A stretch of DNA of 64,000 nt. Source: Chryseobacterium ureilyticum (GTDB taxonomy: Bacteria > Bacteroidota > Bacteroidia > Flavobacteriales > Weeksellaceae). The stretch is from assembly GCF_900156735.1 (NCBI RefSeq), contig NZ_FTOL01000001.1:62001-126000 (forward strand), given 5' to 3'. The position numbers and the translations under genes were made by a program. Positions 25,951 through 36,604 of this stretch are shown here, one piece after another. The notes under the pieces were generated by a model. That model was not told the origin of the DNA and did no database searches. It saw only the letters and a list, made by a program, of their open reading frames with translations. Within the stretch, counting starts at the first letter, position 1. Each line of letters opens with the position of its first letter.

Positions 25951-27189
25951 TTATTGTGTTACCATTTGAAGCGTATTCTTAGAAATTTGTTCCAATAATA
26001 CATTTTTTTCGTGGTAAAATCTATCAATGTGATCCATCTTCGCATTTCTTACTGTGAATAAAGATACATTTTTAATTGCTTCAGTTTTAAAAATTTTTTG
26101 AAGCTCTTCATTAAGCTTTTCAATATGATTAAATTTATCCTCCAGACATAATGCCAGTGAAATAGCAGAATTCTGCATCAGGGAAACTTTGATTTTATAT
26201 TTGGATAAATATCCGAAGATTAAGCTCATATGATCTTCCGCAATGAAAGAGAAATCTCTTGTTGAGATTTTTAACAGAGCCTGGTTTTCTTTTAAAATAT
26301 AAGATTCCTCCTGCTGATTCTTGTCTGAAGCGCCCACTTTAGTTCCTTCTTTTGTAGGGTCCACAAAGGATTTAACATAGAAAGGGATATTTTTCTGTTG
26401 TAATGGCTGTAATGTTTTCGGGTGGATAACACTTGCACCGTAATACGCCATTTCAATAGCTTCTTCGTAAGAAATATTAGAAAGAAGAGACACATCGTTG
26501 AATTTTCTCGGATCTCCGGTCATTACACCTGGTACATCCTTCCAGATTGTCATCATTTCTGCATCTAGGCAATAAGCAAAAATAGCAGCAGAGTAGTCAG
26601 AACCCTCTCTTCCTAACGTTACGGTAAAGTTATTATCGTCTGATCCTATGAAACCCTGAGTTACATAGCAGATTTCAGGATTTAATCTTGAAATAAACTC
26701 CTCTGTTTTTGCCCAATCTACAGCACCTTCTCTATAAGAATTATCTGTTTTGATATAATCTCTGGCATCCAGCCATTGGTTGGTAAATTGAATTTCATTA
26801 AGGTATTCACTTACGATTTTCGTAGAGATCATTTCTCCGCAGCTTACTACCTGATCATAGACGAAGTTATAATTGGGAGATTTGTTTCTCCTTAAAAAAG
26901 AATCAATATCATCAAAGAATACATTGATTTCAGCAAAAACTGGGTGTTTTTCAGGAAACAGACCGTCCGCAATCTCGATGTGTTTTTGTTTTATCTTTTT
27001 AATTTCAGCCTGATAATTATCTTTATTGAAATAAAGCTCTACCACCTTTTCCAATTCGTTTGTTGTTTTTCCCATTGCTGAAATGACCAACAAACATTTG
27101 GCGAATCCCTGGCTTTTTAGAACCATTGACACATTTTTTACGCTCTCGGCATCCCTGACAGACGCTCCACCAAACTTGAAAATTTTCAT
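25951..27189 (-). CDS. Aspartate kinase
   Basis: A 412-residue monofunctional aspartate kinase, catalysing the first step from aspartate to lysine, threonine and methionine. Seen: ATP-site KFGGASV at the N-terminus, catalytic core GREGSDYSAA, and KDVPGVMTGDPR; then a C-terminal regulatory region with ACT-like features (ALLKISTRDFSFIAEDHMS). The N-terminus MKIFKFGGASV at 27189 is the family start, so the longer open frame to 27249 is rejected. That longer frame would also overrun a -7 box. No homoserine dehydrogenase fusion. Confidence 0.9.
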   Translation of the reverse strand: MKIFKFGGASVRDAESVKNVSMVLKSQGFAKCLLVISAMGKTTNELEKVVELYFNKDNYQAEIKKIKQKHIEIADGLFPEKHPVFAEINVFFDDIDSFLRRNKSPNYNFVYDQVVSCGEMISTKIVSEYLNEIQFTNQWLDARDYIKTDNSYREGAVDWAKTEEFISRLNPEICYVTQGFIGSDDNNFTVTLGREGSDYSAAIFAYCLDAEMMTIWKDVPGVMTGDPRKFNDVSLLSNISYEEAIEMAYYGASVIHPKTLQPLQQKNIPFYVKSFVDPTKEGTKVGASDKNQQEESYILKENQALLKISTRDFSFIAEDHMSLIFGYLSKYKIKVSLMQNSAISLALCLEDKFNHIEKLNEELQKIFKTEAIKNVSLFTVRNAKMDHIDRFYHEKNVLLEQISKNTLQMVTQ

Positions 27190-27705
27190 TAAATTGTTAA
27201 AAATAAAATTGTTAGATAAAAAATTACATGAGTTTTTTACGGACGTCAAAATTATAAATTTACAACGAGATATGAAATAGCCAAGCTCTCTGATAGAATT
27301 AAGATTTCCTTAAAATAATCTAAATGTAGAAGGAAAGAAACATTGGAAATACTAAAGCTTGCTGGCTCGTAGCATTCTAAGTAAAGATCTTTACGAATCT
27401 AATAATTAAAATGAAATGATGAAAAAAATACATTTTTTGTGCTATATTGATTGAAATCAGGTTGTTGTATTGTTTTGTGTAAACAGACTTTCAAATTTAA
27501 GTCGAGATTATTGTCTCAAATTGATTTTTAAATTTTTCATTCTTTTAGAACAGTAAATTTGTAGAAAGAATTAATAACATAACTTTAATATTATGTTGAG
27601 ATGAATGTGTATGGTGTTGATATACAATAGATAATGTGTTTTGTAATTAAATTTTCTTAATGTGATAAATTTTCCGAAATTTGGGGAAAACGTAAAAAGA
27701 AAAAT
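27190..27705. other. Non-coding divergent region between aspartate kinase and fbp
   Basis: 516 bp, AT-rich. A minus-strand -7 box TAATTTTG is at 27247-27254. Upstream of fbp only a weak TAAATTTT is seen near 27665. No small gene, tRNA or strong hairpin was found. Confidence 0.5.
27247..27254 (-). promoter_or_regulatory. -7 promoter box for aspartate kinase
   Basis: Minus-strand TAATTTTG matches TAnnTTTG, 57 nt upstream of the ATG at 27189. Confidence 0.45.
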
Positions 27706-28722
27706 ATGTCAAATCAGCCATTACAAACTTTAGGAGAATTTCTTATCGATAAACAGGACGATTTTCAGTATTCAACAGGAGAGTTTTCTCGTCTTTTGAG
27801 TGCAATAAGATTGGCTTCCAAAGTTGTAAACAGAGAAGTAAATAAAGCCGGAATTGTAGATATTACAGGAGCTGCAGGAAACCAGAATGTTCAAGGGGAA
27901 GAGCAGCAGAAACTTGATGTAATTGCTAATGATATTTTTATTACAGCTTTGTCTCAAAGAGAGGTGGTTTGTGGTATTGCTTCTGAGGAAAATGATAATT
28001 TCATTGATATCAAATGTGGTGAAAACGGACACTTGAGTAAATATGTTGTATTAATAGATCCTTTAGATGGATCTTCTAATATTGATGTAAATGTTTCCGT
28101 AGGAACTATTTTCTCAATCTACAGAAGAGTTACTGAGCCGGGAACGCCTGTACAGCTTGAAGATTTCTTGCAAAAAGGAGTTAATCAGATTGCTGCAGGA
28201 TATGTGATCTATGGTTCTTCTACTATGATTGTCTATACAACAGGGAATGGAGTAAACGGATTTACACTGGATCCATCTTTAGGAACATATTATCTCTCTC
28301 ATCCGAATATGACTTTCCCTAAAACGGGTAAGATCTATTCTATTAACGAAGGAAATTATATTAAATTTCCTCAGGGAGTAAAAAATTACCTTAAATATTG
28401 CCAAATGGAAGAAGGTGACCGTCCTTACACTTCCAGGTATATTGGTTCTTTGGTAGCAGATTTCCACAGAAATATGCTGAAGGGAGGGATTTATATCTAT
28501 CCGTCTTATTCACAGGCTCCAAACGGTAAATTAAGATTATTATACGAATGTAATCCAATGGCATTCCTTGCAGAACAGGCTGGAGGAAAAGCTACAGATG
28601 GTTTCAGAAGGATTCTGGAGGTAGAACCTACAGAACTTCACCAAAGAATTCCGTTCTTCTGTGGAAGTATTGACATGGTAGAAAAAGCAGAGGAATTTAT
28701 GCGTATTGACAGCGTAAAGTAA
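27706..28722 (+). CDS. fbp: Class I fructose-1,6-bisphosphatase
   Basis: A 338-residue cytoplasmic gluconeogenic enzyme hydrolysing fructose 1,6-bisphosphate. Seen: metal-site residues in IASEEND, the family signature [10 protein letters not shown] followed by VGTIFSIY (starts about residue 118), substrate-binding Tyr/Lys region [19 protein letters not shown], and normal class I length. Its stop codon is immediately followed by the ATG of menC, so the two are cotranscribed. Confidence 0.95.
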   Translation: MSNQPLQTLGEFLIDKQDDFQYSTGEFSRLLSAIRLASKVVNREVNKAGIVDITGAAGNQNVQGEEQQKLDVIANDIFITALSQREVVCGIASEENDNFIDIKCGENGHLSKYVVLIDPLDGSSNIDVNVSVGTIFSIYRRVTEPGTPVQLEDFLQKGVNQIAAGYVIYGSSTMIVYTTGNGVNGFTLDPSLGTYYLSHPNMTFPKTGKIYSINEGNYIKFPQGVKNYLKYCQMEEGDRPYTSRYIGSLVADFHRNMLKGGIYIYPSYSQAPNGKLRLLYECNPMAFLAEQAGGKATDGFRRILEVEPTELHQRIPFFCGSIDMVEKAEEFMRIDSVK

Positions 28723-29727
28723 ATGAAAGCATCATATTTTAAATATCTGTTAGAATTCAAACGCCCGAGTGGAACATCTCGTGGCGTTTTGCTTGATAAG
28801 GAAACCTTTATTCTTGAAATTTCGGAAAACGAAAGGAAAGGGATAGGAGAGTGCGCTATCTTTAGAGGACTGAGTTTTGATGACAGACCTGATTATGAAG
28901 AAAAACTGAAGTGGCTTTGTGAAAATATTTCTCAAAATCCAGAAGTTTTGCAAGAAGAACTAAAAGATTTTCCGTCGATATGGTTTGGGTACGAACAGGC
29001 AATTCAAAACTTAAAAAATGGAGATCATCTTTATTTTCCAAGTGAATTTACTGAAGAGAAAGCTGCTATTACAATTAACGGACTGATCTGGATGGGAGAT
29101 GTCGGTTATATGGAAGAACAGATTCAGGAAAAGCTGGAGAAAGGATTTCACTGTATTAAGCTGAAGATTGGTGTGGATTGGAAGTCTGAACACATTATTC
29201 TTCAAAAGCTGAGAGAAAAATTCTCTAAAGAGCAGCTTGAATTACGTGTGGATGCTAATGGTGGATTCAGCAAGGAAGAAGCGGTAACGGTTTTACAACA
29301 GTTGGCAGACCTGCATATTCATTCTATAGAACAACCAATCAAAGCTGGGAGCTGGAATGATATGGCTGAGTTATGTGCAGCAACTCCCACACCTATTGCA
29401 CTGGATGAAGAATTGATAGGAATTACAGATCCGAAAGAAAAGAAAAAGCTTTTAGAAATAATACAACCACAATATATTATTCTGAAACCTGCCTTGGTAG
29501 GTGGTTTTGCAGGCTCTGATGAATGGATTACGCTGGCAGAAGAACAGAATATAGGTTGGTGGATCACTTCAGCATTAGAAAGTAATATCGGTTTGAATGC
29601 AATCGCACAATATACTTTCACCAAAAAAAATCCAATGCCTCAAGGATTAGGCACTGGAGCTTTATTTGTCAATAATTTTGAATCCAGCTTAGATCTTCGA
29701 AATGAGCTGCTTTGGTTCAAAAAATAA
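28723..29727 (+). CDS. menC: o-Succinylbenzoate synthase (enolase superfamily)
   Basis: A 334-residue enolase-superfamily enzyme that dehydrates SHCHC to o-succinylbenzoate in menaquinone synthesis. Seen: capping domain with GIGECAIF; catalytic KLKIG lysines (about residue 146); the three metal ligands in VDANGGF, IEQPI and DEELIG; and the second catalytic lysine in ILKPALVGG. Superfamily members also include dipeptide epimerases; overall pattern and genus context favour MenC. The start directly abuts the fbp stop. Confidence 0.82.
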   Translation: MKASYFKYLLEFKRPSGTSRGVLLDKETFILEISENERKGIGECAIFRGLSFDDRPDYEEKLKWLCENISQNPEVLQEELKDFPSIWFGYEQAIQNLKNGDHLYFPSEFTEEKAAITINGLIWMGDVGYMEEQIQEKLEKGFHCIKLKIGVDWKSEHIILQKLREKFSKEQLELRVDANGGFSKEEAVTVLQQLADLHIHSIEQPIKAGSWNDMAELCAATPTPIALDEELIGITDPKEKKKLLEIIQPQYIILKPALVGGFAGSDEWITLAEEQNIGWWITSALESNIGLNAIAQYTFTKKNPMPQGLGTGALFVNNFESSLDLRNELLWFKK

Positions 29728-29735
29728 ATAATGAA

Positions 29736-29888
29736 TTAACAAGTTGGGTTATTTGAATGTTCCCAATCCCACTCTCTGCAGCATCTGGCTCTAGCATCCC
29801 AGTTGTTGCAGCCTATTGGGACTACGGGAATATTTCCTCCTTTAATAGTTTTCAATTCTTTTTTTTCTAGTTTTCTTAAATTTTTCAT
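29736..29888 (-). CDS. Double-glycine-leader, cysteine-rich bacteriocin-like peptide
   Basis: A 50-residue peptide read from the minus strand (ATG at 29886-29888, TAA at 29736-29738). The leader MKNLRKLEKKELKTIKGG has the amphipathic pattern and GG site of peptides cleaved and exported by C39-peptidase ABC transporters. Cleavage after GG would release a 32-residue core with four cysteines (CNNW, RCCREW and the C-terminal Cys) and three Trp. Short proteins with this leader are common in Chryseobacterium, where they are labelled bacteriocin-like. No transporter, modification enzyme or immunity gene is next to it. Convergent with menC, whose stop is only 8 bp away. Activity is unknown. Confidence 0.75.
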   Translation of the reverse strand: MKNLRKLEKKELKTIKGGNIPVVPIGCNNWDARARCCREWDWEHSNNPTC

Positions 29889-30382
29889 GATGTAATATTT
29901 TGATTGGTTGTTTAGTAAATGTCGATATATTTTTTCAATTACACAATTTTTTAAATATTTATAGGGTTGATATTGTGTGATATATGTTTTTTTCGATTAT
30001 TCTATAAAACGTTGTTAAAAAATATAATCCCGAAGTATAGATTGGAAAACTCGAAGAATATACTTATTTATAACAGCATGAAAAGAAATCCCTGCAATCA
30101 TTGTAGGAATTTTTAATGGTATTTCGGGAGTGTTAAAGGATAAAGTAATTGTAGGGTCGGATATTAATAGTTTTATAAGTTGTTGTATTATTTTAAATCA
30201 CATCTTTTACGAAAATGGTCTTCTTTATATATTCTAAAATATAAGAAAACTTTTTTTTAATTTTTTTCATGATAAAAAAATTGTAATTCCCTATTATTTG
30301 AGTTGGCAATCTTTATGCCATTTCTCAGGCTTGTTGTAACTTTAACATACGGTTGATTTTATAATATTTTTTTAATCTATCA
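29889..30382. other. AT-rich intergenic region with one hairpin
   Basis: 494 bp upstream of the small peptide and downstream of the hydrolase gene. It is very AT-rich. An imperfect palindrome CCTGCAAT-C-ATTGTAGG at 30091-30107, followed by ATTTTT, may be a terminator. No further open frame with a credible leader or family was found. Confidence 0.5.
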
Positions 30383-31513
30383 TTAAGAAATAATTGTGAA
30401 AATATTTTCGTTATTCTTTACTCTATTGGTGATAAGATTCCTATCTATGCCATATAAATTCTGAAAAATATCACTTTGTACCTGAGAACTGGAAAGATAT
30501 CCCCAATGGTTTCCAATGTCAAATTTTAATCCGGTGAGTAAATCATCCTTTACAAAAGTACAGTCGATGATAGATACAATATCTTTGTAAGGTTCAAGGC
30601 TGCTAGGACCATTTTTACCTAAACGCGGGGTAAGAATATTTTTGGTAAACTGAGAAATCCCAAGGATGGCATCCTGTCTGTTCAGATAAATAGAAACCCT
30701 ATTGGCAAGCAAAGGAAGTTTATTAAATGACTCTTCCGAATCTTCAAATACTTTATAGGTAACATCAGCATTGAGAAGGATTACCTGATCAATTACTCTT
30801 AGAATATTTTCTCTTTTAAGGCTGTACAGCATGCTTTGCAGAACCCTGTTTCCCATAGAATGTGCCATGATGTGAATTCTCTGATTGCATGGAATAAGAT
30901 CCCGATTGGAAAAAATATCCTTTAAAAATTGAGTGTAGAAGTAAAAAAGCCTTAATAAGGAGGTTCCGGAATTGATGCTTGATGCTTTATCATCAAAATA
31001 CGTCAATGGAACAATACTGCTTGAAGCAGGCCAGCTTACAAATAAAATATGTTCTACAGGAGATGCAGGATTATCAATGAATAATTTTTTCAGATCAATA
31101 ATAGCTTTTAATTCGTCATCAAAATCATAAGCATATCCATGAATGAATATCAATACATCACTTCTCTCTTTTGTACTGGACATGTTTTTGTACAGTTCGT
31201 AAAACATTCTTTGAGTACCGCCAAGATTGTTGGCTGTAAGGTTAGATTTTTTAATTCCTTTTTCACTCAGAAGAACTTCCAGGACTTCTTCATAACCTTG
31301 CTTTTCCGGCTCTGAGAAAAGTTTGTAATCTAAGATATTCCTATTCGTATAATTTTTTGCTTTTTTGGCTTGTGCAGTGGGTTCTTTATAATGTTCAAAA
31401 TCACATTTTGCAATCCTGAAATTAGGGATTGAATATTCGTCATTGGAAAAAGAATCTACTTTTTCGCCTTTATGACGTACAATTTTCCGATTGCTTAAGA
31501 GATAAACAGCCAT
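30383..31513 (-). CDS. Alpha/beta hydrolase (DUF900-like)
   Basis: A 376-residue protein with a serine-hydrolase fold. Seen: beta-strand and oxyanion region VLIFIHGYAYDF, nucleophile elbow AHSMGNR (A/G-x-S-x-G type, about residue 218), candidate acid LLNADV, and a late His in IGNHWGYL. It lacks a signal peptide, so is probably cytoplasmic. The pattern resembles DUF900 lipases/esterases; substrate unknown. Divergent from glnS. Confidence 0.7.
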   Translation of the reverse strand: MAVYLLSNRKIVRHKGEKVDSFSNDEYSIPNFRIAKCDFEHYKEPTAQAKKAKNYTNRNILDYKLFSEPEKQGYEEVLEVLLSEKGIKKSNLTANNLGGTQRMFYELYKNMSSTKERSDVLIFIHGYAYDFDDELKAIIDLKKLFIDNPASPVEHILFVSWPASSSIVPLTYFDDKASSINSGTSLLRLFYFYTQFLKDIFSNRDLIPCNQRIHIMAHSMGNRVLQSMLYSLKRENILRVIDQVILLNADVTYKVFEDSEESFNKLPLLANRVSIYLNRQDAILGISQFTKNILTPRLGKNGPSSLEPYKDIVSIIDCTFVKDDLLTGLKFDIGNHWGYLSSSQVQSDIFQNLYGIDRNLITNRVKNNENIFTIIS

Positions 31514-31624
31514 ATGGAATATTTTGGTAGGATGGTTTTAGTTTTTATAAAATTAATTAAAAAATGCTGAATTACAATATATTGTCTGTTAAAATTAACA
31601 TTTTTAAAAACACTTATTTTTCCG

Positions 31625-31632
31625 TAACTTTG
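31625..31632 (+). promoter_or_regulatory. -7 promoter box of glnS
   Basis: TAACTTTG matches TAnnTTTG, 36 nt before the ATG at 31669. Confidence 0.5.
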
Positions 31633-31668
31633 TGCAACTTTTTTTGCTAAAAAATAAAAGCTAATTTA

Positions 31669-33342
31669 ATGGAAGAAGAAAAAAAATCGCTCAATTTTAT
31701 TGAGCAAATTATTGAAGATGATCTGGCGAACGGTTTGAATAAAGATCAGATCCGTTTCCGTTTTCCGCCTGAACCAAACGGTTATCTGCATGTAGGGCAT
31801 ACAAAAGCTATCTGCATCAACTTTGGGCTGGGTGAAAAATACAACGCGCCTGTAAACCTTCGTTTCGACGATACGAACCCTGAGAAAGAAGAGCAGGAAT
31901 TTGTAGATTCTATCATGAAAGATGTTGAATGGTTAGGTTTCAAATGGGATAAAGTTTTGTATGCATCCGATTACTTCCAGCAGCTTTACGATTGGGCAGT
32001 ACAATTAATTAAAGAAGGAAAAGCTTATGTAGATGAGCAGCCATCTGAAGTGATTACAGAGCAAAGAAAAAACCCTGCAGAACCGGGAATTGAATCTCCA
32101 TACAGAAACCGTCCTGTTGAAGAATCTTTAGATTTATTTGAAAGGATGAAAAATGGAGAATTTGAAAGTGGTTCAATGTCTCTTCGTGCAAAAATCGATA
32201 TGGTTTCGCCTAACATGAATATGCGTGACCCTGTTATGTACAGAATTTTGAATAAACCTCACCACAGAACAGGTACAGCTTGGAAAATTTATCCAATGTA
32301 CGATTGGGCTCATGGTGAATCTGATTATATAGAGCAAATTTCACATTCGCTTTGTTCTTTGGAGTTTGAAAACCACAGACCATTGTACAACTGGTATTTA
32401 GATCAGGTTTACGAAGAAGGAAAGGTTAAAAACAAGCAAAGAGAATTTGCAAGGATGAATGTTTCCTATATGATTACTTCTAAAAGAAAGCTACAAAGAT
32501 TGGTAGCTGAAGGTGTAGTAACAGGATGGGATGATCCTAGAATGCCTACTATTTCCGGGATGAGAAGAAAAGGTTTCACTCCAACGGCTATCAGAAACTT
32601 TATTGATAAAGTAGGGGTAGCAAAGAGAGAAAACCTGATCGAAATTCAGCTGCTTGATTTCTGCGTACGTGAAGATCTTAATAAGGTAGCGAAACGTGTG
32701 ATGACAGTAGTAGATCCTGTAAAATTAGTGATCGAAAACTATCCTGAAGATAAAGAAGAATGGGTAGAAACTGAAAACAATCCCGAACAGGAAAATGCAG
32801 GAACAAGAGAAATTCCTTTCTCAAGAGAATTATATATTGAACGTGAAGACTTCAAAGAAGAGGCGAACAATAAATTCTTCAGATTGAAATTAGGAGGAGA
32901 AGTTCGTTTAAAATCTGCATACATCATCAAAGCTGAAAGAGTAGAGAAAGATGAAAATGGAGAAATCACTACCATCTATGCTACTTACGATGATAAAAGT
33001 AAGTCTGGAAGCGGAACAGAGGAAAGTTTGAGAAAAGTGAAAGGAACACTTCACTGGGTATCTGCAAAACATGCAATTCCTGTTGAGGTAAGAATTTACA
33101 ACCAATTATTTACTGTTGAGCAACCTGATGCTGAAAAAGATGTAGACTTCTTAAACTTCATCAATCCTGAATCTGTAACAACTGTTCAAGGGTTTGCTGA
33201 GCCAAGTCTTAAAGATGTAGCGGTAGGGGAGCCACTTCAGTTCCAGAGAATCGGATACTTTACAAAAGATCAGGATTCTACGGATGCTACGTTGGTATTC
33301 AACCGTACGGTAACTTTAAAAGATTCTTATAAGCCTGAATAA
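31669..33342 (+). CDS. glnS: Glutamine--tRNA ligase
   Basis: A 557-residue class I aminoacyl-tRNA synthetase charging tRNA-Gln. Seen: HIGH motif as HVGH in FPPEPNGYLHVGHTKA, the GlnRS NFG.A... region, second signature as MITSKRKL (MSKR-type KMSKS), and a full C-terminal anticodon-binding beta-barrel (about residues 340-550). Length and order match bacterial GlnRS. Single gene with its own promoter box and terminator. Confidence 0.96.
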   Translation: MEEEKKSLNFIEQIIEDDLANGLNKDQIRFRFPPEPNGYLHVGHTKAICINFGLGEKYNAPVNLRFDDTNPEKEEQEFVDSIMKDVEWLGFKWDKVLYASDYFQQLYDWAVQLIKEGKAYVDEQPSEVITEQRKNPAEPGIESPYRNRPVEESLDLFERMKNGEFESGSMSLRAKIDMVSPNMNMRDPVMYRILNKPHHRTGTAWKIYPMYDWAHGESDYIEQISHSLCSLEFENHRPLYNWYLDQVYEEGKVKNKQREFARMNVSYMITSKRKLQRLVAEGVVTGWDDPRMPTISGMRRKGFTPTAIRNFIDKVGVAKRENLIEIQLLDFCVREDLNKVAKRVMTVVDPVKLVIENYPEDKEEWVETENNPEQENAGTREIPFSRELYIEREDFKEEANNKFFRLKLGGEVRLKSAYIIKAERVEKDENGEITTIYATYDDKSKSGSGTEESLRKVKGTLHWVSAKHAIPVEVRIYNQLFTVEQPDAEKDVDFLNFINPESVTTVQGFAEPSLKDVAVGEPLQFQRIGYFTKDQDSTDATLVFNRTVTLKDSYKPE

Positions 33343-33361
33343 TCTCAGGAATCTATAAAAC

Positions 33362-33400
33362 AAAAGCAGGACTTAGAAATAAGTCCTGCTTTTTATTTTT
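33362..33400 (+). terminator. glnS terminator
   Basis: 14-bp perfect stem (33362-33375 with 33380-33393), loop GAAA, then a T-rich tract. Confidence 0.92.
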
Positions 33401-33482
33401 AGCCAAGAATAAAATAATTCGTGTATCCGTGGCGATAAAAAAATACATTTTTATATTTGAGTAGAGTTCAATGTGCTCTAGT

Positions 33483-35426
33483 CTAGCCTTTTACTCCTTT
33501 GATCCATTCCTGAAATTTTCCAACCTGTTCCATGAAAAAAGATTCGTGTTGTTCTTCTTTTTCTTCAGGACGGTCAACCAATATATGTTCAAAGTAAGTG
33601 TTTTTCAGAACTTTTCTTAAGATTCCTTCTCCAAGGAAAGGTTTATAATCATTAAGAGCTTGTGTCGCTTTTAATAGATGTCTGATGTCATACTGCAATG
33701 GATTAATATCCGGAACCTGTTTGTTGAGGTTAAGAAGATTGTAAACTGCTATTCTTGCGGTTCTTACTGAGCTTTCCATAGTGAAGACAACGTCATTATT
33801 GGTTTCTACGAACTGTCCTACCAATCCTAAATTGGTACATCCTTCAGGAACTACTCTCGGACGGTCACCTTTAGCTCTCGGCATAAACATAGACGTAATA
33901 TATGGCATGAAAGCAGTACGTACAATTGTATTTTCTATAACATTATCAAGCTGATCTGCTAATCCAAGATGGTGACATAATTCTGCAAGAATTTCGTTTC
34001 CGGTACATGCAGGCATTGCTTTTTTGATATAATTTCCTTCTTTGTCCATTAATAAAGCATAAACCCATACTACAAGAATATCATCAGGCTGAGTAGGATA
34101 ATGCGGTTGTCTGTTACAGGTAAAACTCATTACCCAGTTGGAATCTGTGATGGTAATAATACCTCCAGTGGCTGTTTTCCCAGAATACGGATCGTTTACA
34201 CAGAGTTCTTTCAATTTTTCAGTAAAAGCAGATGGACGGCACGTTAATGTTGCAGATTCCCATGAAGATTTTTCAATGTGGCTACAGAATTTTTCAGGTT
34301 TTCCGAAGACTTCAGATTTTGCAGCCAGATTTTTCCATAGTTTCCAGCCGGCGCTTTGTCCTGCGTTGGAATTGTCGATAGTCACTTCAGGGACTGTATT
34401 ATTATCTCCGTAGAAGGTACTTTCCGTCATGGAACCAGTGGTTACAATCACGTAATCTTCTTTTCCAATCGGAATTTTTACTTCTTTTCCGTTTTGTTCA
34501 GTGATAATTCCTTCAACGGTTTTTCCTTCAGTGTTGATATGAATATCCAGATCTTTTACCAAAGTATCAAACTGTATTTGTACTCCTTTTTCAACAAGGA
34601 AATTTTTCAATGGTGTTACAAAAGTATCATATTGATTGTATTTAGGGAATACAAGGCAAGAGAAATCTTTCATTCCGTCGATGGCATGCAGGAATCTGTG
34701 CATATAAAGTTTTAGTTCCAATAAACTGTGCCAGTTTTCGAAGGCAAACATAGAACGCCAGAAGAACCAGAAATTACTGTTAAGGAATGATTCTGCGAAA
34801 TAATCTTCAATGGTAAGGTCATCAAGCTCTTCTTTTTTCTTCAACAGAAGTTTTACGATGGCAAGCTGATCTTTTTTCTCCAATCCGAATTTACTGAAGT
34901 CTTTGATCTGCCCTTGGTTATGAATCAATCTGGCTTTTGAATAATTCGGGTCATTGTCATTGATAAGACGGTATTCATCCAATACGCTGTATGGTGCAGG
35001 CAATTCCAATGCAGGAATATCCTGAAACATATCCCATAGATTTTCATAGGTCATATCCATCTCACGTCCACCTCTGATGATGTAACCATCTTTTGCGTTT
35101 CCGGCACCATCCAGAGAACCTCCTTCTACATTAAGCTGATCCAGAAAAATAATATTTTTACCGGGAACATGTCCATCTCGAATGAAATAATAAGCGGCAG
35201 ACATTCCGGCAATTCCGCTTCCTACAATGTATATTTTACTGTTTTCGTAAGATTGTAAGGGAATACCTTTATTTCTCTGATAATTCCCGATCTGATCTGA
35301 AAAAGGCATTGTCTTTTCAGGGGTGTTAATCTGGACTTCTTTACTGGAATCCGGTTCGTGATTTACTTTTCCAAACTGCTCAGAAGCATTTAAAACTTTG
35401 TCGAATTTTGAATTGATCATACTCAT
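33483..35426 (-). CDS. ohyA: Oleate hydratase
   Basis: A 647-residue FAD-dependent fatty-acid hydratase adding water to the 9-cis double bond of oleate to give 10-hydroxystearate. Seen: FAD-binding [11 protein letters not shown] (about residue 69), the family block [14 protein letters not shown], and segments [19 protein letters not shown] and [16 protein letters not shown]. Length is normal for the family. The start may be Met1 or Met3 (MINSKF). An AraC regulator is encoded upstream on the same strand and may control it. The reaction can detoxify unsaturated fatty acids (known of the family). Confidence 0.93.
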   Translation of the reverse strand: MSMINSKFDKVLNASEQFGKVNHEPDSSKEVQINTPEKTMPFSDQIGNYQRNKGIPLQSYENSKIYIVGSGIAGMSAAYYFIRDGHVPGKNIIFLDQLNVEGGSLDGAGNAKDGYIIRGGREMDMTYENLWDMFQDIPALELPAPYSVLDEYRLINDNDPNYSKARLIHNQGQIKDFSKFGLEKKDQLAIVKLLLKKKEELDDLTIEDYFAESFLNSNFWFFWRSMFAFENWHSLLELKLYMHRFLHAIDGMKDFSCLVFPKYNQYDTFVTPLKNFLVEKGVQIQFDTLVKDLDIHINTEGKTVEGIITEQNGKEVKIPIGKEDYVIVTTGSMTESTFYGDNNTVPEVTIDNSNAGQSAGWKLWKNLAAKSEVFGKPEKFCSHIEKSSWESATLTCRPSAFTEKLKELCVNDPYSGKTATGGIITITDSNWVMSFTCNRQPHYPTQPDDILVVWVYALLMDKEGNYIKKAMPACTGNEILAELCHHLGLADQLDNVIENTIVRTAFMPYITSMFMPRAKGDRPRVVPEGCTNLGLVGQFVETNNDVVFTMESSVRTARIAVYNLLNLNKQVPDINPLQYDIRHLLKATQALNDYKPFLGEGILRKVLKNTYFEHILVDRPEEKEEQHESFFMEQVGKFQEWIKGVKG

Positions 35427-35515
35427 TTTGTAATGTTTTTAATTAACATTATAAAGGTACCTCTATTCACAAAGTGATGCATATCCCGAATGTCAGAAAG
35501 AGTATCCCCAAATTC

Positions 35516-36394
35516 CTAAGACTGAATATTCTCGCTGATTCTATATTCTGATGGAGAAATTGAAGTATGTTTTTTGAAAAAACGTCCGAATGCTGATGCT
35601 GAATTAAACTGAAGCTCAAAGGCTATTTCTGAAATGGTTAGTTCTGGGTTTCCAAGCATCACATAAGCTTCTTTTAAAAGGGTCTCATCAATAACTTCAT
35701 GAGGTGTTTTTCCACTGGCTTTTTTGATGATTTCTATGAGGTATTTGTTGGAAATACAAAGCTGGCTGGCATAAAACTGAACGGTTCTGTGTTGTCTGAT
35801 ATTATCACGAATCAGCTTACTGAATTTAAGATAAAGATCCTTTTTTCCGTCTTCTTTTTCAGAGCGGCTTTGTTTTTTTTTGTCAATGATCTCTGCTGTT
35901 TCAAGAAGGAGATTGAAAATGATGGTGCGCACAATTTCTTCTGTAAACTTTCCCTGTTTTCTGGATTTCTTTTTAAGATAGTCCAATAGATTCTGAAGTA
36001 CTGCTGAATTTTTTTCTGCCGTCTTTATAATACTATATGATCCATTGGAGAAAAGATCCATTTTTTCAATGATGAAAGGATTGGAAATATTTTTGATCAG
36101 AAAATTTTTATCAAAAAATAACAGCTTCATCATGAAATCATCGCTGGTATTCAGAAATTTGACAATGGTGGAGGGTGCAGCTATGAGAAAGCTGTCTGCA
36201 TTGATATTGTATTGATGGCGGTCTATTTCAATATTTATTTCTCCTGCTGTACAGATGCACAGAGCATAATAATCCATACGGAAAGGAGATTTTGGAAAGT
36301 CAAAAATGGGTTTTCCCGATGAAATATAATAAGATTGGTGACAATCAATACTGTAAAAAGATAGAGTGTCATGTAAATTTTCGTAGGTTACCAT
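35516..36394 (-). CDS. AraC-family transcriptional regulator
   Basis: A 292-residue regulator with an N-terminal cupin domain (about residues 15-130) and a C-terminal AraC double helix-turn-helix (about 190-285; signature ELTISEIAFELQFNSASAFGRFF then HTSISPSEYR). It lies 89 bp upstream of ohyA in the same orientation, so ohyA is the obvious candidate target (inference from position). The ligand might be a fatty acid, but nothing in the sequence proves it. Confidence 0.85.
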   Translation of the reverse strand: MVTYENLHDTLSFYSIDCHQSYYISSGKPIFDFPKSPFRMDYYALCICTAGEINIEIDRHQYNINADSFLIAAPSTIVKFLNTSDDFMMKLLFFDKNFLIKNISNPFIIEKMDLFSNGSYSIIKTAEKNSAVLQNLLDYLKKKSRKQGKFTEEIVRTIIFNLLLETAEIIDKKKQSRSEKEDGKKDLYLKFSKLIRDNIRQHRTVQFYASQLCISNKYLIEIIKKASGKTPHEVIDETLLKEAYVMLGNPELTISEIAFELQFNSASAFGRFFKKHTSISPSEYRISENIQS

Positions 36395-36604
36395 TTTTGT
36401 GATTCGGGCGAATTTTTATGTGTGTTCTATTAAAATTTAAGATTAAAAACCTTATTGTTACTGCAATTTACGAATTTTATAAAAGTATTTAGCTTTTATA
36501 TATCAAAATAATTCATTTTCATAGGATACAGATGATCGTATATTTTTATTGATTTCATTTATAATAAAAACGTGTTTAAATAAGGGTTTAGGGCTATTTT
36601 TCTC

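Noticed and set aside
27083..27280. Rightward 65-codon frame over the aspartate kinase start
   Set aside because: It lies opposite the N-terminus and promoter of aspartate kinase and has no family or start signal of its own.
30091..30117. Palindrome in the AT-rich gap as a separate small RNA
   Set aside because: The loop would be one base for the full arms, so the actual stem is shorter; a simple terminator is enough to explain it.
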